Source: Paenochrobactrum glaciei
GTDB lineage: Bacteria; Pseudomonadota; Alphaproteobacteria; Rhizobiales; Rhizobiaceae
Direction of reading: 5' to 3'
Assembly: GCF_039522165.1 (NCBI RefSeq)
Contig: NZ_BAAADE010000011.1
Span: forward strand, 1 to 64,000
DNA: 64,000 bases
Shown: piece after piece, positions 25,292 to 34,188 of the stretch
How the letters are laid out: the number at the start of each line of letters is the position of its first letter
How positions within the stretch are numbered: the stretch's first letter is position 1
Position numbers and translations under genes: made by a program
Notes under the pieces: model-generated
The model's database searches: none
Told to the model about the DNA's origin: nothing
What the model saw: the letters and a program-made list of their open reading frames with translations, nothing else

Positions 25292-26263
25292 AGCTTTCAA
25301 AAAAGCTTCAAAATCAGCAAATAATTTTAAAGGATCGGCAGGCTTTTGAACAATACCCTGCGCGTATTGTTCATGACACATAACCGCCAGCATTTTTTTA
25401 TGCGCGTCCTGATGACAGCCAAATGGCGGTGTATCTTCAGGAAAATCTTTTATCATACTTTCTATTTCAGCAATCTGCCAAGGTGAAGCCTCACCAAAGT
25501 TTTTCGCTTTTTTCCACCAATCTTGCCAGGATGCCTGAAGTGCATCATAGACAGCCAAAACCACACCTGGGTTTTGTTCAGCATATGATCGTTCAAAAGC
25601 AATGATATGGAAGGCTGGATAGACACCAGTTCGACGATGATAAAGTGTTTCTGCACTTCTGAAGTCTCGAACAAGTCTGCGGAACTCACTACCAATCTCA
25701 TAGACTGACGGTGGCATAAAAGCTGTTGTTACCGCATCAATTTTGCCAAGCCGTAATTCTTCCATCAAGGTTTGTTCTTCTGAGAGAAAAAGTGAGCCTT
25801 CCGGTGGCACTACATCGAATGATGTTTTCGGTTTCATTTTAATGTCTTGGTCAACATGTCCGATAACCCATTGAACATCGCCAATGTCAACGCCGGCTTC
25901 ACGAAGGGCTGCGCGTGCCCACATGGTTCCAGAGTCACTCCAAGAATTAGTGCCGATACGTTTTCCTTTCAGATCAGCGAGGTTTTCGAGAGGAGAATCC
26001 CGATGCGCAATATAATTGCGGTGACGAAAACCGCGAAGTACATAAGCCGGAATACCAATCAAACGCTGATCATCATTGGCACAGGCCATAACATACCGAT
26101 TAAATGAGACTTCAGCAGCGTGAATATCGGCAGGAAACTCGTTCGACAGTGCAGCATTGAACTTTACATTAATCTTTAGATTTGGTGTATCAACGGCACC
26201 AATAATAAGCGGACAAAACTGATCATAAGCGCGTAAGATCATATTGACAGTTGTAATGCTCAA
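25280..26263 (-). CDS. Cytoplasmic PBP-II-fold protein, 4,5-dihydroxyphthalate decarboxylase-like
   Basis: About 327 residues. GKRIGTNSWSDSGTMWARAAL near residues 100-120 and the DKPKTSFDVVPPEG region resemble the 4,5-dihydroxyphthalate decarboxylase (Pht5) group, whose fold is that of type II periplasmic binding proteins. There is no signal peptide, which argues against a transport role. The start is uncertain: a TTG at 26263 has GGAGAG at a good distance, while the TTG at 26275 has none. It is followed 53 bases upstream in the same direction by an HpaI-type aldolase, so a small aromatic-like acid pathway is conceivable. Annotation as an ABC binding protein without transporter is the alternative. 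Confidence 0.65.
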   Translation of the reverse strand: MSITTVNMILRAYDQFCPLIIGAVDTPNLKINVKFNAALSNEFPADIHAAEVSFNRYVMACANDDQRLIGIPAYVLRGFRHRNYIAHRDSPLENLADLKGKRIGTNSWSDSGTMWARAALREAGVDIGDVQWVIGHVDQDIKMKPKTSFDVVPPEGSLFLSEEQTLMEELRLGKIDAVTTAFMPPSVYEIGSEFRRLVRDFRSAETLYHRRTGVYPAFHIIAFERSYAEQNPGVVLAVYDALQASWQDWWKKAKNFGEASPWQIAEIESMIKDFPEDTPPFGCHQDAHKKMLAVMCHEQYAQGIVQKPADPLKLFADFEAFLKAAGR

Positions 26264-26316
26264 AGTTCTCTCCAATTTTCAATGGTTGGAAATTGTTTTC
26301 AAGAGTTTGTCGTCAA

Positions 26317-27090
26317 TCAAACAGATGCCTGAAATCTGGCTACATCATTCAAACATGCATCACGTAAACGACTGGCATCACTTCCTGTCGAAATCATATG
26401 ATATCCGGCATCATAAACCTCTTTCAACGAAACGCCGGGCCTTAGAATTGAACCGATTGGCATGTTCGCATTTTTGCAAACTGTCTCGACATTTTTTATC
26501 ATTGTAAGCAGTTCAGGATGGTTCATATTACCCATGACTCCAGCAGATGCGGACAAGTCATAAGGCCCGACAAATAACATATCCACGCCTTCTACTGCTG
26601 CAATTTCAGCTGCATTCTTTACACCGTCGACAGTTTCAATCTGACAGATTACCAGAGTGTTTTCATGGGCTGACTGCGCATAGAGTTCAGCATCAGCTCC
26701 AAAGCCTGAAGCTCTAATAGTGCCAGGCGCAGCACCGCGTGAGCCAAAGTTAGGATAATAACAAGCCTGTACAATAGCTTTAGCCTGCTCTGCCGTATTA
26801 ACACTTGGTATCATCACACCTTCGGCACCCAAATCTAAAACACGCCGTATATATGCAGTGTCATGGCTAGGTACGCGAACAAGCCCAGCAGTGGCGGACG
26901 GGGCAATTGCTTGCAACTGCTGCCCTAAAGTCATCAGATCACCACATCCATGCTCATGATCAATTATGATAAAATCAAAACCGGCATGCGCGATAACTTC
27001 AGTTGCGAAAGCGCTTGCAAGCACACTCCAGCTTCCAAATACTTTCTCATTATTTTGCAATCGTTTTTTTAAGAGCTTAGGGCGATACAC
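26317..27090 (-). CDS. HpcH/HpaI-family aldolase
   Basis: 257 residues of the class II metal-dependent aldolase family that includes 4-hydroxy-2-oxoheptanedioate aldolase and 2-keto-3-deoxy-L-rhamnonate aldolase. IIDHEHG near residue 43 carries the catalytic His, GVMIPSVNTAEQAKAIV near residue 92 and QIETVDGVKNAAEIAAVEGVD near residue 149 hold the metal ligands Glu and Asp. The start is a GTG with AGGAG 9 bases upstream. It splits a hydroxy-oxo acid into pyruvate and an aldehyde. It is probably co-transcribed with the decarboxylase-like gene that follows. Confidence 0.88.
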   Translation of the reverse strand: MYRPKLLKKRLQNNEKVFGSWSVLASAFATEVIAHAGFDFIIIDHEHGCGDLMTLGQQLQAIAPSATAGLVRVPSHDTAYIRRVLDLGAEGVMIPSVNTAEQAKAIVQACYYPNFGSRGAAPGTIRASGFGADAELYAQSAHENTLVICQIETVDGVKNAAEIAAVEGVDMLFVGPYDLSASAGVMGNMNHPELLTMIKNVETVCKNANMPIGSILRPGVSLKEVYDAGYHMISTGSDASRLRDACLNDVARFQASV

Positions 27091-27446
27091 TATGACTTAC
27101 TCCTAGAGTTTGAATATTATGATTTTCAAAAGCTTAATGAGTGTCACAGACTATCAATCTATGAATTTATAGAAATTGAAATAATGTTAGAACAACATAA
27201 GTGCGAGCTATGTGAATACCCCTACGTTTATAAACCTTGTTACTGAAAAAGAGATAATTTCATTAATGATTTCAACATAGATGCAATTTAACAAATCACT
27301 GAGCGCGGTCATTGCGGGATAGTTTAGTATATATAAATTAGCGCTATTAAAAAGAATTTTGAACGGAACTACCCCATTAGCTTCCTGTCAAAAATAACAG
27401 AGAAAATATTCCTGCGCGTATCAGTCGGGCTTGAAAAATGGTAAGA
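27091..27446. other. AT-rich intergenic region upstream of the aldolase operon
   Basis: About 355 bases rich in A and T with no coding frame. It should hold the promoter of the minus-strand aldolase gene. I see no convincing operator. Confidence 0.5.
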
Positions 27447-27474
27447 AAAAAGGCCACTCAATTGAGTGGCCTTT
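27447..27474. terminator. Strong bidirectional terminator
   Basis: AAAAGGCCACTC-AATT-GAGTGGCCTTTT is a perfect 12-base-pair stem flanked by A-run and T-run, so it works in either direction. It follows the CycA-like gene on the minus strand by 10 bases. Confidence 0.92.
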
Positions 27475-27483
27475 TGATATAAT

Positions 27484-28881
27484 TTAAGCTTTTTTCTTCG
27501 CTATGAAGAAGTAAATCACCGCAAGTAATGCAAACCACACTGGTGTAATCAGCAATGCCTGCGCCGTATCAGCCTGTTGGGCAAGAGCCCAGAGAATGAA
27601 GGCAAAGAATGCAAACACCATTACCACAGCAGCATAGCCACCCGGCATTTTGAACTTTGATTTTGCGTGAAGATCAGGACGCTTACGGCGATACTGCACG
27701 TAAGATGCCAGAATGATCGACCAGACAAAGATAAATAACAAAGCCGAAATTGTCGTTACAATAGTGAAGGCTTCAATAATGCTCTGTCCTGCATAAAGCA
27801 GCACCACGCCTGCCAAGAGGAATGTGCAGGAGAAAAACAGCGCATTAACCGGCACTTTGCGATGGTTCAGTTTACCCAGTGTTTTTGGTGCCAATGCATG
27901 GCTGGCGAGACCAAAAATCATTCGCGATGTTGAATAAATTCCGGAATTTGCACTGGAAGTTGCAGAGGTCAGCACAACAAAATTTACCACATGGGCGGCA
28001 ATGCCAAGCCCCGCCAAGGAAAACATAGCGACGAACGGGCTGCTGCTTGGGTCAACCTGGTTCCACGGCATCACAGTCATAATGACAAAGAGTGAGCCCA
28101 AATAAAACAGGACGATACGCACAGGGATCGAATTGATCGCCTTTGGCAAATTGCGCTCAGGATTTTCTGTTTCGGCAGCGGCAGTACCCACCAGCTCAAT
28201 GCCAACGAAGGCAAAAACAGCAATCTGAAAACCTGCAACAAAACCGAAAAAACCATTCGGGAAGAAACCGCCCTGATCCCATAAATGGGTAATCGAAGCC
28301 TTCGTTCCATTTGGTGATATATAGCCGGATGTCAGCATGACAACGCCGGTAATAATCAATGCAATAATTGCGATGATTTTAATCAGCGCAAACCAAAATT
28401 CAATTTCACCAAAGTTGCGCACATTTGGCAGGTTCAATGCGACCAGAGCTATAATCAAGCCAAGGGCGGGTATCCATAAGGCCAGTTCCGGGAACCAAAA
28501 AGACATATAACCTGCAACAGCGACAACGTCGGCGATACCAGTTACAATCCAGCAGAGCCAATAGGTCCAACCCGTAAAAAACTGTGCCCAAGGCCCCAGA
28601 TAATCACCGGCAAAATCAGCAAATGAGCGATAGTTCAGATTGGACAGCAATAATTCGCCCAATGCACGCATGACAAAGAACAGCATGAAGCCGATAATCG
28701 CATAAACCAACAGGATCGAAGGGCCTGCGAGCGAAATGGTTTTTCCCGACCCCATGAAAAGGCCGGTTCCAATTGCGCCGCCGATAGCGATCAACTGCAG
28801 ATGTCGATTTTTCAGATTTCGTGCCAGATGCACTTCTGGCTCTTGGGAATGAGAGCGAGAGTCTCCTGATGCAGTATTCAT
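27484..28881 (-). CDS. cycA: Amino-acid permease, CycA-like (D-serine/D-alanine/glycine:H+ symporter)
   Basis: About 465 residues with 12 membrane segments. The AAT-family start HLARNLKNRHLQLIAIGGAI and then GTGLFMGSG near residue 42 are classical, and FRSFADFAGDYLGPWAQFFTGWTYW and GFQIAVFAFVGIELVGTAAAE are close to E. coli CycA as I remember it. An upstream Met at 28902 has no ribosome site; GTGAGG fits the Met at 28881. It imports glycine, alanine and D-amino acids with protons. It stands alone with its own terminator. Confidence 0.82.
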   Translation of the reverse strand: MNTASGDSRSHSQEPEVHLARNLKNRHLQLIAIGGAIGTGLFMGSGKTISLAGPSILLVYAIIGFMLFFVMRALGELLLSNLNYRSFADFAGDYLGPWAQFFTGWTYWLCWIVTGIADVVAVAGYMSFWFPELALWIPALGLIIALVALNLPNVRNFGEIEFWFALIKIIAIIALIITGVVMLTSGYISPNGTKASITHLWDQGGFFPNGFFGFVAGFQIAVFAFVGIELVGTAAAETENPERNLPKAINSIPVRIVLFYLGSLFVIMTVMPWNQVDPSSSPFVAMFSLAGLGIAAHVVNFVVLTSATSSANSGIYSTSRMIFGLASHALAPKTLGKLNHRKVPVNALFFSCTFLLAGVVLLYAGQSIIEAFTIVTTISALLFIFVWSIILASYVQYRRKRPDLHAKSKFKMPGGYAAVVMVFAFFAFILWALAQQADTAQALLITPVWFALLAVIYFFIAKKKA

Positions 28882-29125
28882 TCGGTATGCCTCACAATTC
28901 ATTTACCAGAATATTTCCACTCCAAAATCCAAGAAATATTCCGTTTGTTTTTTGCAAGCCGGTGAAAGATGATTCCTTCGCACAGACAAACACCTCAGTG
29001 CGATTACTCCTATGTGCTGGCGAGTTAAAGAAAATTTGCATGAAGCTAGACCAATGTCGCATAATGCTTGCGCGTGATTTGTATTCCTAGCTTTGACAAA
29101 TAGCCATTTTTTGATGCCCAAATCA

Positions 29126-29159
29126 TATCCCTCACAGCCAATGAAGGATATGATTTGAA
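29126..29159. repeat. 12-base-pair inverted repeat
   Basis: CAAATCATATCC and GGATATGATTTG form a perfect stem with a 10-base loop, 15 bases beyond the end of the MFS gene on the minus strand. There is no U-run, so it may be a weak terminator or an mRNA 3'-end stabiliser. Confidence 0.55.
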
Positions 29160-29174
29160 GAGACATTCAGGCGT

Positions 29175-30371
29175 TTACGTACGGATCAGTTTACTTGCAT
29201 AAACAAGACCAAATCCCATCAAAGCCAGCAATGCACCTGCGATAGAAACAGCCGCATAGTCAAAGCCTAGGCTTATAACCCCTGCCCCAATAAATGCACC
29301 CAAAGCATTGCCAAGGTTAAAAGCACCAACATTAATTGATGATGCAAGGCCCGGTGCCTCAGCTGCGGCCGACATCACGCGCATTTGCACAGGCGGCACA
29401 ACTGCAAATGCGGCAGCCCCCCAGAATAACAGTCCAAGGACTGCGCCCGTATGGGTCGTTAAAGCAAAAGGCATCACAAACATAATCAATGCCAAAGCAA
29501 TGAGAAAAATTTTGGTGGCACCATCCAGTGACCAGTCTGCTAAGCGTCCGCCGAGCCAATTACCAATCGTAAAGCCAACGCCAATCAAAGCTAGGCTGAT
29601 GGTAACAAATTGACCGGATGCGCCAGTCAATGTTTCCAAGGCAGGAGCAATATACGTATATAGTGTAAACATCGCCGCTGCCCCCATAACGGTTGTAGCC
29701 ATTGCAAGTAACACAGCCGGTCGGGTCAAAACCTTAAATTCCGCACGCACATTTGGCATCGTTCCGCGCTCGCCCTTCGGAAGAGCAAATGAAAGTGCAA
29801 GAATTGCTATAATGCCGATGGCAGCTGTGCCAACAAAAGCCATCCGCCAGCCAACTTGCTGACCAAGCCATGTCGCCGTTGGAACACCACCGATATTAGC
29901 AATTGTGAGCCCCATAAAGACGGCAGCAACAGCACTGGCCTGCTTTTCTTTCGGCACCAAGCTGGCTGCAACAACAGTGCCAAGTCCAAAAAAAGCCCCA
30001 TGATTAAGACTGGTTAGCAATCTGGCAAACAGCAGCGAATAATATCCCGGTGCCATAGCCGACATTAAATTACCAATGGTAAAAATAATCATCAGAAAAA
30101 TGAGTGCTGTGCGCTTACCAAAACGGCTAAAAGCTAGCGTCATAAAGGGGGCGCCAATCAAAACCCCCATAGCATAGGCACTCACTAATAATCCTGCTTT
30201 GGGGATTGAAACATCAACACCTTCGGCGATGACAGACAGCAAACCCATTGGTGAAAATTCAGTGGTGCCGATGCCAAATGCACCAATCGAAAGTGCAAGC
30301 AATGCCAGACGGGTAGAATACGGTTTAACGGCCACCGAGCCGATTGTCGGAGCGTCAACGCTCATGTTCAT
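29175..30371 (-). CDS. MFS transporter, DHA1 family (YdhP/AraJ-like)
   Basis: 398 residues and twelve membrane segments. GAFGIGTTEFSPMGLLSVIA near residue 31 is the recognisable start of AraJ/YdhP-like drug:proton antiporters. The A-motif region reads FSRFGKRTALI near residue 80. It probably exports a small toxic or signalling compound. It is divergent from a LysR gene with a 239-base spacer. Confidence 0.87.
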   Translation of the reverse strand: MNMSVDAPTIGSVAVKPYSTRLALLALSIGAFGIGTTEFSPMGLLSVIAEGVDVSIPKAGLLVSAYAMGVLIGAPFMTLAFSRFGKRTALIFLMIIFTIGNLMSAMAPGYYSLLFARLLTSLNHGAFFGLGTVVAASLVPKEKQASAVAAVFMGLTIANIGGVPTATWLGQQVGWRMAFVGTAAIGIIAILALSFALPKGERGTMPNVRAEFKVLTRPAVLLAMATTVMGAAAMFTLYTYIAPALETLTGASGQFVTISLALIGVGFTIGNWLGGRLADWSLDGATKIFLIALALIMFVMPFALTTHTGAVLGLLFWGAAAFAVVPPVQMRVMSAAAEAPGLASSINVGAFNLGNALGAFIGAGVISLGFDYAAVSIAGALLALMGFGLVYASKLIRT

Positions 30372-30375
30372 AGCT

Positions 30376-30462
30376 CTATCTACTTTGTGTTATTGATTTT
30401 TTGACTATCGTTCTTGGCAGCGCACTGATGGCTTGCGCTGCTTCTGTTATGACTGCTTGCAT
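30376..30462 (-). CDS. Possible 28-residue leader peptide upstream of the MFS gene
   Basis: A short frame (starting MQAVITEAAQAISALP) with AGGAATT before its ATG, ending on TAG 5 bases upstream of the MFS start. It has no family and is not hydrophobic. It could be a leader peptide that couples translation to the transporter gene, or chance. Confidence 0.3.
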   Translation of the reverse strand: MQAVITEAAQAISALPRTIVKKSITQSR

Positions 30463-30610
30463 AAAATAATTCCTAATGTCCTGCATGAGCGAAACCATGT
30501 GCTCCGCGTCAATCTTTTTGCGTTGCACATCAAATAAAGTGTGAAAGAGGACTTGATAATCAGCCGGTTTTCCATTTCATCTGTGAAACAAAGTCACAAA
30601 TGAGATCATC

Positions 30611-31531
30611 ATGGACAATCGCACCGGAGAAATGCAGGTGTTCCTGCGCGTCGTGGAAACAGGCAGCTTCTCAGAGGCTGCACGTTTAATGCGTATGGCA
30701 CCCTCAACCATCAGCAAATTAATCGCACGTATGGAAACACGTTTAGGTGTACGCTTGATTGAGCGTTCAACCCGTCGTTTATCCCTCACAAGCGAGGGAC
30801 GATTTTATTACGAGCGCGGCCTGCAATTATTGCAGGAAATAGATCAAATCGAACAAGAACTGTCACAAGGCGCAACAACGGCAAGTGGTATTGTTCGGGT
30901 CAATGTCTCTGTGGGCTTGGGTGTGCTTGCATTGGAGCCACTCTTGCCAGCCTTTTGGGAAGCTTATCCCAATATTGGTGTTGACCTTTCACTGTCTGAT
31001 GAAATCGTTGACCTTTATCTTGATCGCACAGATGTGGCTATCCGAATTGCCATACTTCCGGATTCAGGTCTGACCACACGAAAAATAGGGGTAACGCAGC
31101 GAAAAATTGTCGCCTCACCTGCTTATCTTGAGCGCTGTGGCACACCGAAAACCATTGAGGATTTAGTGCACCACAATTGCATAGGCTTCAGCTTTCGTCG
31201 TGCTTTACCCGTTTGGCCAACAAAAGAAAACGGACGAATTACGGATCGCCTAGTGAAGGGAACATTGCTTGCCAATAATGGTGAAACGGTCAGACGCATG
31301 ACATTGGCCGGTGTTGGGCTGGCACGAATGGGCGATTTTCACGTCAGAGATGACCTTGCCGCCGGACGGCTTGTCGAAGTGCTGTCGGATGTTATTAAAC
31401 GCGATGAAGAAGAAATCCACGCTGTGTTTTTGGGAGGGCAACATATGCCTCACCGTGTGCGCCTATTTCTTGATTTCATTGTGCCGAAACTACAAAGCTT
31501 CCTCAATGGAGCGCCTTCACCGACACGATAA
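30611..31531 (+). CDS. LysR-family transcriptional regulator
   Basis: 306 residues. The helix-turn-helix block MQVFLRVVETGSFSEAARLM and APSTISKLIARMETRLGVRL belongs to the DsdC/PecT-like branch of LysR proteins with a short start. The effector domain spans about residues 90-290. It is divergent from the MFS exporter and should control it. Confidence 0.92.
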   Translation: MDNRTGEMQVFLRVVETGSFSEAARLMRMAPSTISKLIARMETRLGVRLIERSTRRLSLTSEGRFYYERGLQLLQEIDQIEQELSQGATTASGIVRVNVSVGLGVLALEPLLPAFWEAYPNIGVDLSLSDEIVDLYLDRTDVAIRIAILPDSGLTTRKIGVTQRKIVASPAYLERCGTPKTIEDLVHHNCIGFSFRRALPVWPTKENGRITDRLVKGTLLANNGETVRRMTLAGVGLARMGDFHVRDDLAAGRLVEVLSDVIKRDEEEIHAVFLGGQHMPHRVRLFLDFIVPKLQSFLNGAPSPTR

Positions 31532-31737
31532 ATTCAAGCACATTTATGCAATATCAGGCACAAGTGCATCCATTAAATGTAAAAGTGCCTATTTGTAACG
31601 ATCACTAAAACTATACTCAGGCAGTTCATCCGCCTTCAATAAGGCAAGTGAAATTGTAAAGCCATGAGCATGATCAATGAGAATGTCGCGCGTATTGCCC
31701 CCCGAATTCGCCACGGTATTCATCTAAAATGTGATTA
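31532..31737. other. Gene-free stretch next to the IS3 relic
   Basis: Between the LysR gene and the IS relic no coding frame can be supported. It may be further degenerated IS sequence. The 160 bases from 32101 to 32261 are AT-rich and also hold nothing recognisable. Confidence 0.5.
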
Positions 31738-32100
31738 TCATTTAAAGCGGTTGTCGAACACCGCCATCGCTAAATATGCAGATGCTTTGCGTAAAGTCTC
31801 TTTAGCTCGATGAAGTTTACAGTTCTGCCGCCCAAGAACCTTTATCTACTCAGCAACGTCGCTTGATAGACCTGTTTGTGTGCCGTTGTCGATTTCGGAC
31901 TTCTTAACCCATTCATAGAGTGTCGCTGGCGAACAGTCGAATTTGCAGCAATAGATGAAACCGCACGGATACTTTGGTTCGTAATTCAGCACCACACGAA
32001 TGACACTTTGGCGAACTTCAGGTAAAACTTGTTCGTTGTCTTCTCATGATGGCTCCATTCTCTCAGAATTTAGAACCTCCCACAAACCCGGAGCGCTTCA
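31738..32100 (-). mobile_element. Decayed IS3-family element (OrfA pieces and left inverted repeat)
   Basis: From 32100 inward the minus strand starts TGAAGCGCTCCGGGTTTGTG, an IS3-type terminal repeat. An ATG at 32047 opens OrfA but a frameshift stops it after nine codons; the next frame reads VLPEVRQSVIRVVLNYEPKYP, then SPATLYEWVKKSEIDNG, matching IS3 OrfA of the kind VRERAVRMV...WVRQAE. Near 31800 the end of OrfA (ETLRKASAYLAMAVFDNRFK) follows and stops. OrfB is absent. The element is dead. Confidence 0.75.
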
Positions 32101-32261
32101 CTTCTTAATAAAAGTTTGAAGAATACCTGAATACTGAGGTCTTCATACTTAGGATATATTTCAAAAATGCTTTAGCCGTGTGGAATTTATAACTACGGAA
32201 TATATTAAATTAATATTTTCCATAGTTAATAAATATGTCATTCGAAATTTATCTATTATGA

Positions 32262-33347
32262 TTATTTACTAATTAAAGGTAATTTTAATTCCTCACAAAT
32301 CTGGCGGATATGCGCTGCGCTTTGTTTGATATAATCAACCGTTTCATCATAATGATAATTCTGGCTGGCCCAACTTGCATAGGTTTCACGATCAGGAAGT
32401 TCACCACTTTTAATGCGAGATGAATAATTCGCAACCATTTCAAGATAAGCTGCTTTTTCTTCTGAGGTCAGGTCAGGATGACCTTTCAGCCATTTCGGAT
32501 CATTAATTTCAATAATCATCTTAGGCGGGGTTCGAGCGCGATCAGCGAAAGATTCATAATTTTCGATCGACAGATTAATGTCGGGCTTTGCTGCAGCAAT
32601 GATTGGTAAAATTTCGCGGAAATTGACAACCCCCTCGCCACAAGGACGCATTTGGAAGTCCAATACATCACCATCATAGGCAATGAGCGCATCTTTAATA
32701 TGGGTTTGACGGACATAAGGCGCTACGCGCTTGGCCGACCAAACAGGATGTTCGCCTCTTTGCAAGACGTTTGCCGTATCAAACACAATGCCAGTTGTAT
32801 CCGCACCAACCGCTTCAACAATACGCACCAACTCAAACGAAGTAATCTCTTCATGTGTTTCAAGGTTCATATGAATACCAAGATCACGCGCAATCGGAGC
32901 TAGTTTTTTAAGGAAGCGGATTGTCGCTTCGATCTGTTCATTCCAAGTCACATCCGTGCGGAAGCGGTCATAAGCAAAACGACCCACATAGGCTGCTTTA
33001 TAGTTAGCTGTCGCAACCCAAAGCTCACGACAATCAATGGCAGCGCAGGCTTCCATCATCCGACGGAAGCCTAAAAGAATATCACCGTCACCAATCATCC
33101 GCAGTTCCGGCCCCTCAGGAGTGGCATATGGATTAACTTTACCGAGACCGGTTTCAATATACATACCAAGATCATCGGCGCGCTGGCGAATTTCCTTTAA
33201 ATAACCATGATCAAGCGTCGGGCTCATGTCCAAAACAGTACGGAAAAACAACCCCTCCATACCCATGGATTGAGCATGGTTAAAACTATCTACAGGACCA
33301 TACTTTGCCGCTTCAGGAATTTTACGACCATCAACACCGATACGCAT
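32262..33347 (-). CDS. Sugar-phosphate isomerase/epimerase-like TIM-barrel protein (AP-endonuclease 2 fold)
   Basis: 361 residues. The fold is recognised by the C-terminal half of the barrel: NLETHEEITSFELVRIVEAVG near residue 175, then GIVFDTANVLQRGEHP near 198, and THIKDALI near 220, which carry Glu, Asp and His metal ligands. It stands at the end of a dipeptide-type ABC operon, 26 bases after the ATPase gene. A shorter paralogue with the same THEEIT and RVAPYV elements is encoded at 46971-47906. The substrate is unknown. Confidence 0.85.
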   Translation of the reverse strand: MRIGVDGRKIPEAAKYGPVDSFNHAQSMGMEGLFFRTVLDMSPTLDHGYLKEIRQRADDLGMYIETGLGKVNPYATPEGPELRMIGDGDILLGFRRMMEACAAIDCRELWVATANYKAAYVGRFAYDRFRTDVTWNEQIEATIRFLKKLAPIARDLGIHMNLETHEEITSFELVRIVEAVGADTTGIVFDTANVLQRGEHPVWSAKRVAPYVRQTHIKDALIAYDGDVLDFQMRPCGEGVVNFREILPIIAAAKPDINLSIENYESFADRARTPPKMIIEINDPKWLKGHPDLTSEEKAAYLEMVANYSSRIKSGELPDRETYASWASQNYHYDETVDYIKQSAAHIRQICEELKLPLISK

Positions 33348-33373
33348 CGGCAGTTCTCCTCAAATATTTTTGA

Positions 33374-34186
33374 CTAAATTTTAGCGTGACGCGCAGCTCG
33401 ACGTGCGCGACCCAATGCCGGATCAGGCACAGGAACGGCGGCAAGAAGCGAACGGGTATATTCATCCTGCGGATGATTGAAGATCGCGTCGCGATCACCC
33501 TCTTCGACAATGCGCCCTTTATGCAGAACGACAATCCGTTCGCACAAATGGCGCACGACTGCCAAATCATGCGCAACAAACACAATGGCAAGATCAAGCT
33601 TTTCCTGCATATCCTTCAGCAAATTGATCACCTGCGCCTGCACAGATACATCAAGAGCAGCAACAGGCTCATCACACACAAGAATACGCGGGCCAACGGC
33701 AAGCGCACGGGCGATTGCAATACGCTGGCGCTGCCCACCGGAAAATGAACGGGTGTAGCGATCCATATCAGATGGGTTAAGCCCGACCATCTCCATGATT
33801 TCCCCGACACGTTTGCGACGTGCTGAAATACTGGGTTCAATCTTATGAATAAGCAGTCCTTCGCCGATCAGCTCCTCCACCGTCATGCGGGGATTTAAGC
33901 TGCCATACGGGTCTTGAAAAACCATCTGCACATCACGACGAAAACGCTTTAGCTGTTCTCCGCGTGCATTGATAACATCAATCCCATCATAGCTAATCTG
34001 TCCTTGTTCCGGCTTGATTAAAGCCATCATGCATTTTGCTATAGTGGATTTTCCAGAGCCGGATTCCCCAACCAAACCAATAGCTTCACCGGCTTTGATA
34101 TTGATTGTTATATCATGCAGTACTTTCACGGGCGGATTGGGAAAAGCATGATAGGATTTGCTGATACAATCAACTGACATAAGCAT
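33374..34186 (-). CDS. Peptide-type ABC transporter ATP-binding protein, DppF/OppF class
   Basis: 270 residues. Walker A GESGSGKST, the QDPYGSLNPRMTV block specific to OppF/DppF proteins, signature FSGGQRQR, Walker B LVCDEPVAALD. The last residues lack the long C-terminal extension with cysteines. It is encoded 2 bases after its DppD-like partner. Start may be ATG 34186 or 34180. Confidence 0.93.
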   Translation of the reverse strand: MLMSVDCISKSYHAFPNPPVKVLHDITINIKAGEAIGLVGESGSGKSTIAKCMMALIKPEQGQISYDGIDVINARGEQLKRFRRDVQMVFQDPYGSLNPRMTVEELIGEGLLIHKIEPSISARRKRVGEIMEMVGLNPSDMDRYTRSFSGGQRQRIAIARALAVGPRILVCDEPVAALDVSVQAQVINLLKDMQEKLDLAIVFVAHDLAVVRHLCERIVVLHKGRIVEEGDRDAIFNHPQDEYTRSLLAAVPVPDPALGRARRAARHAKI

Positions 34187-34188
34187 GA

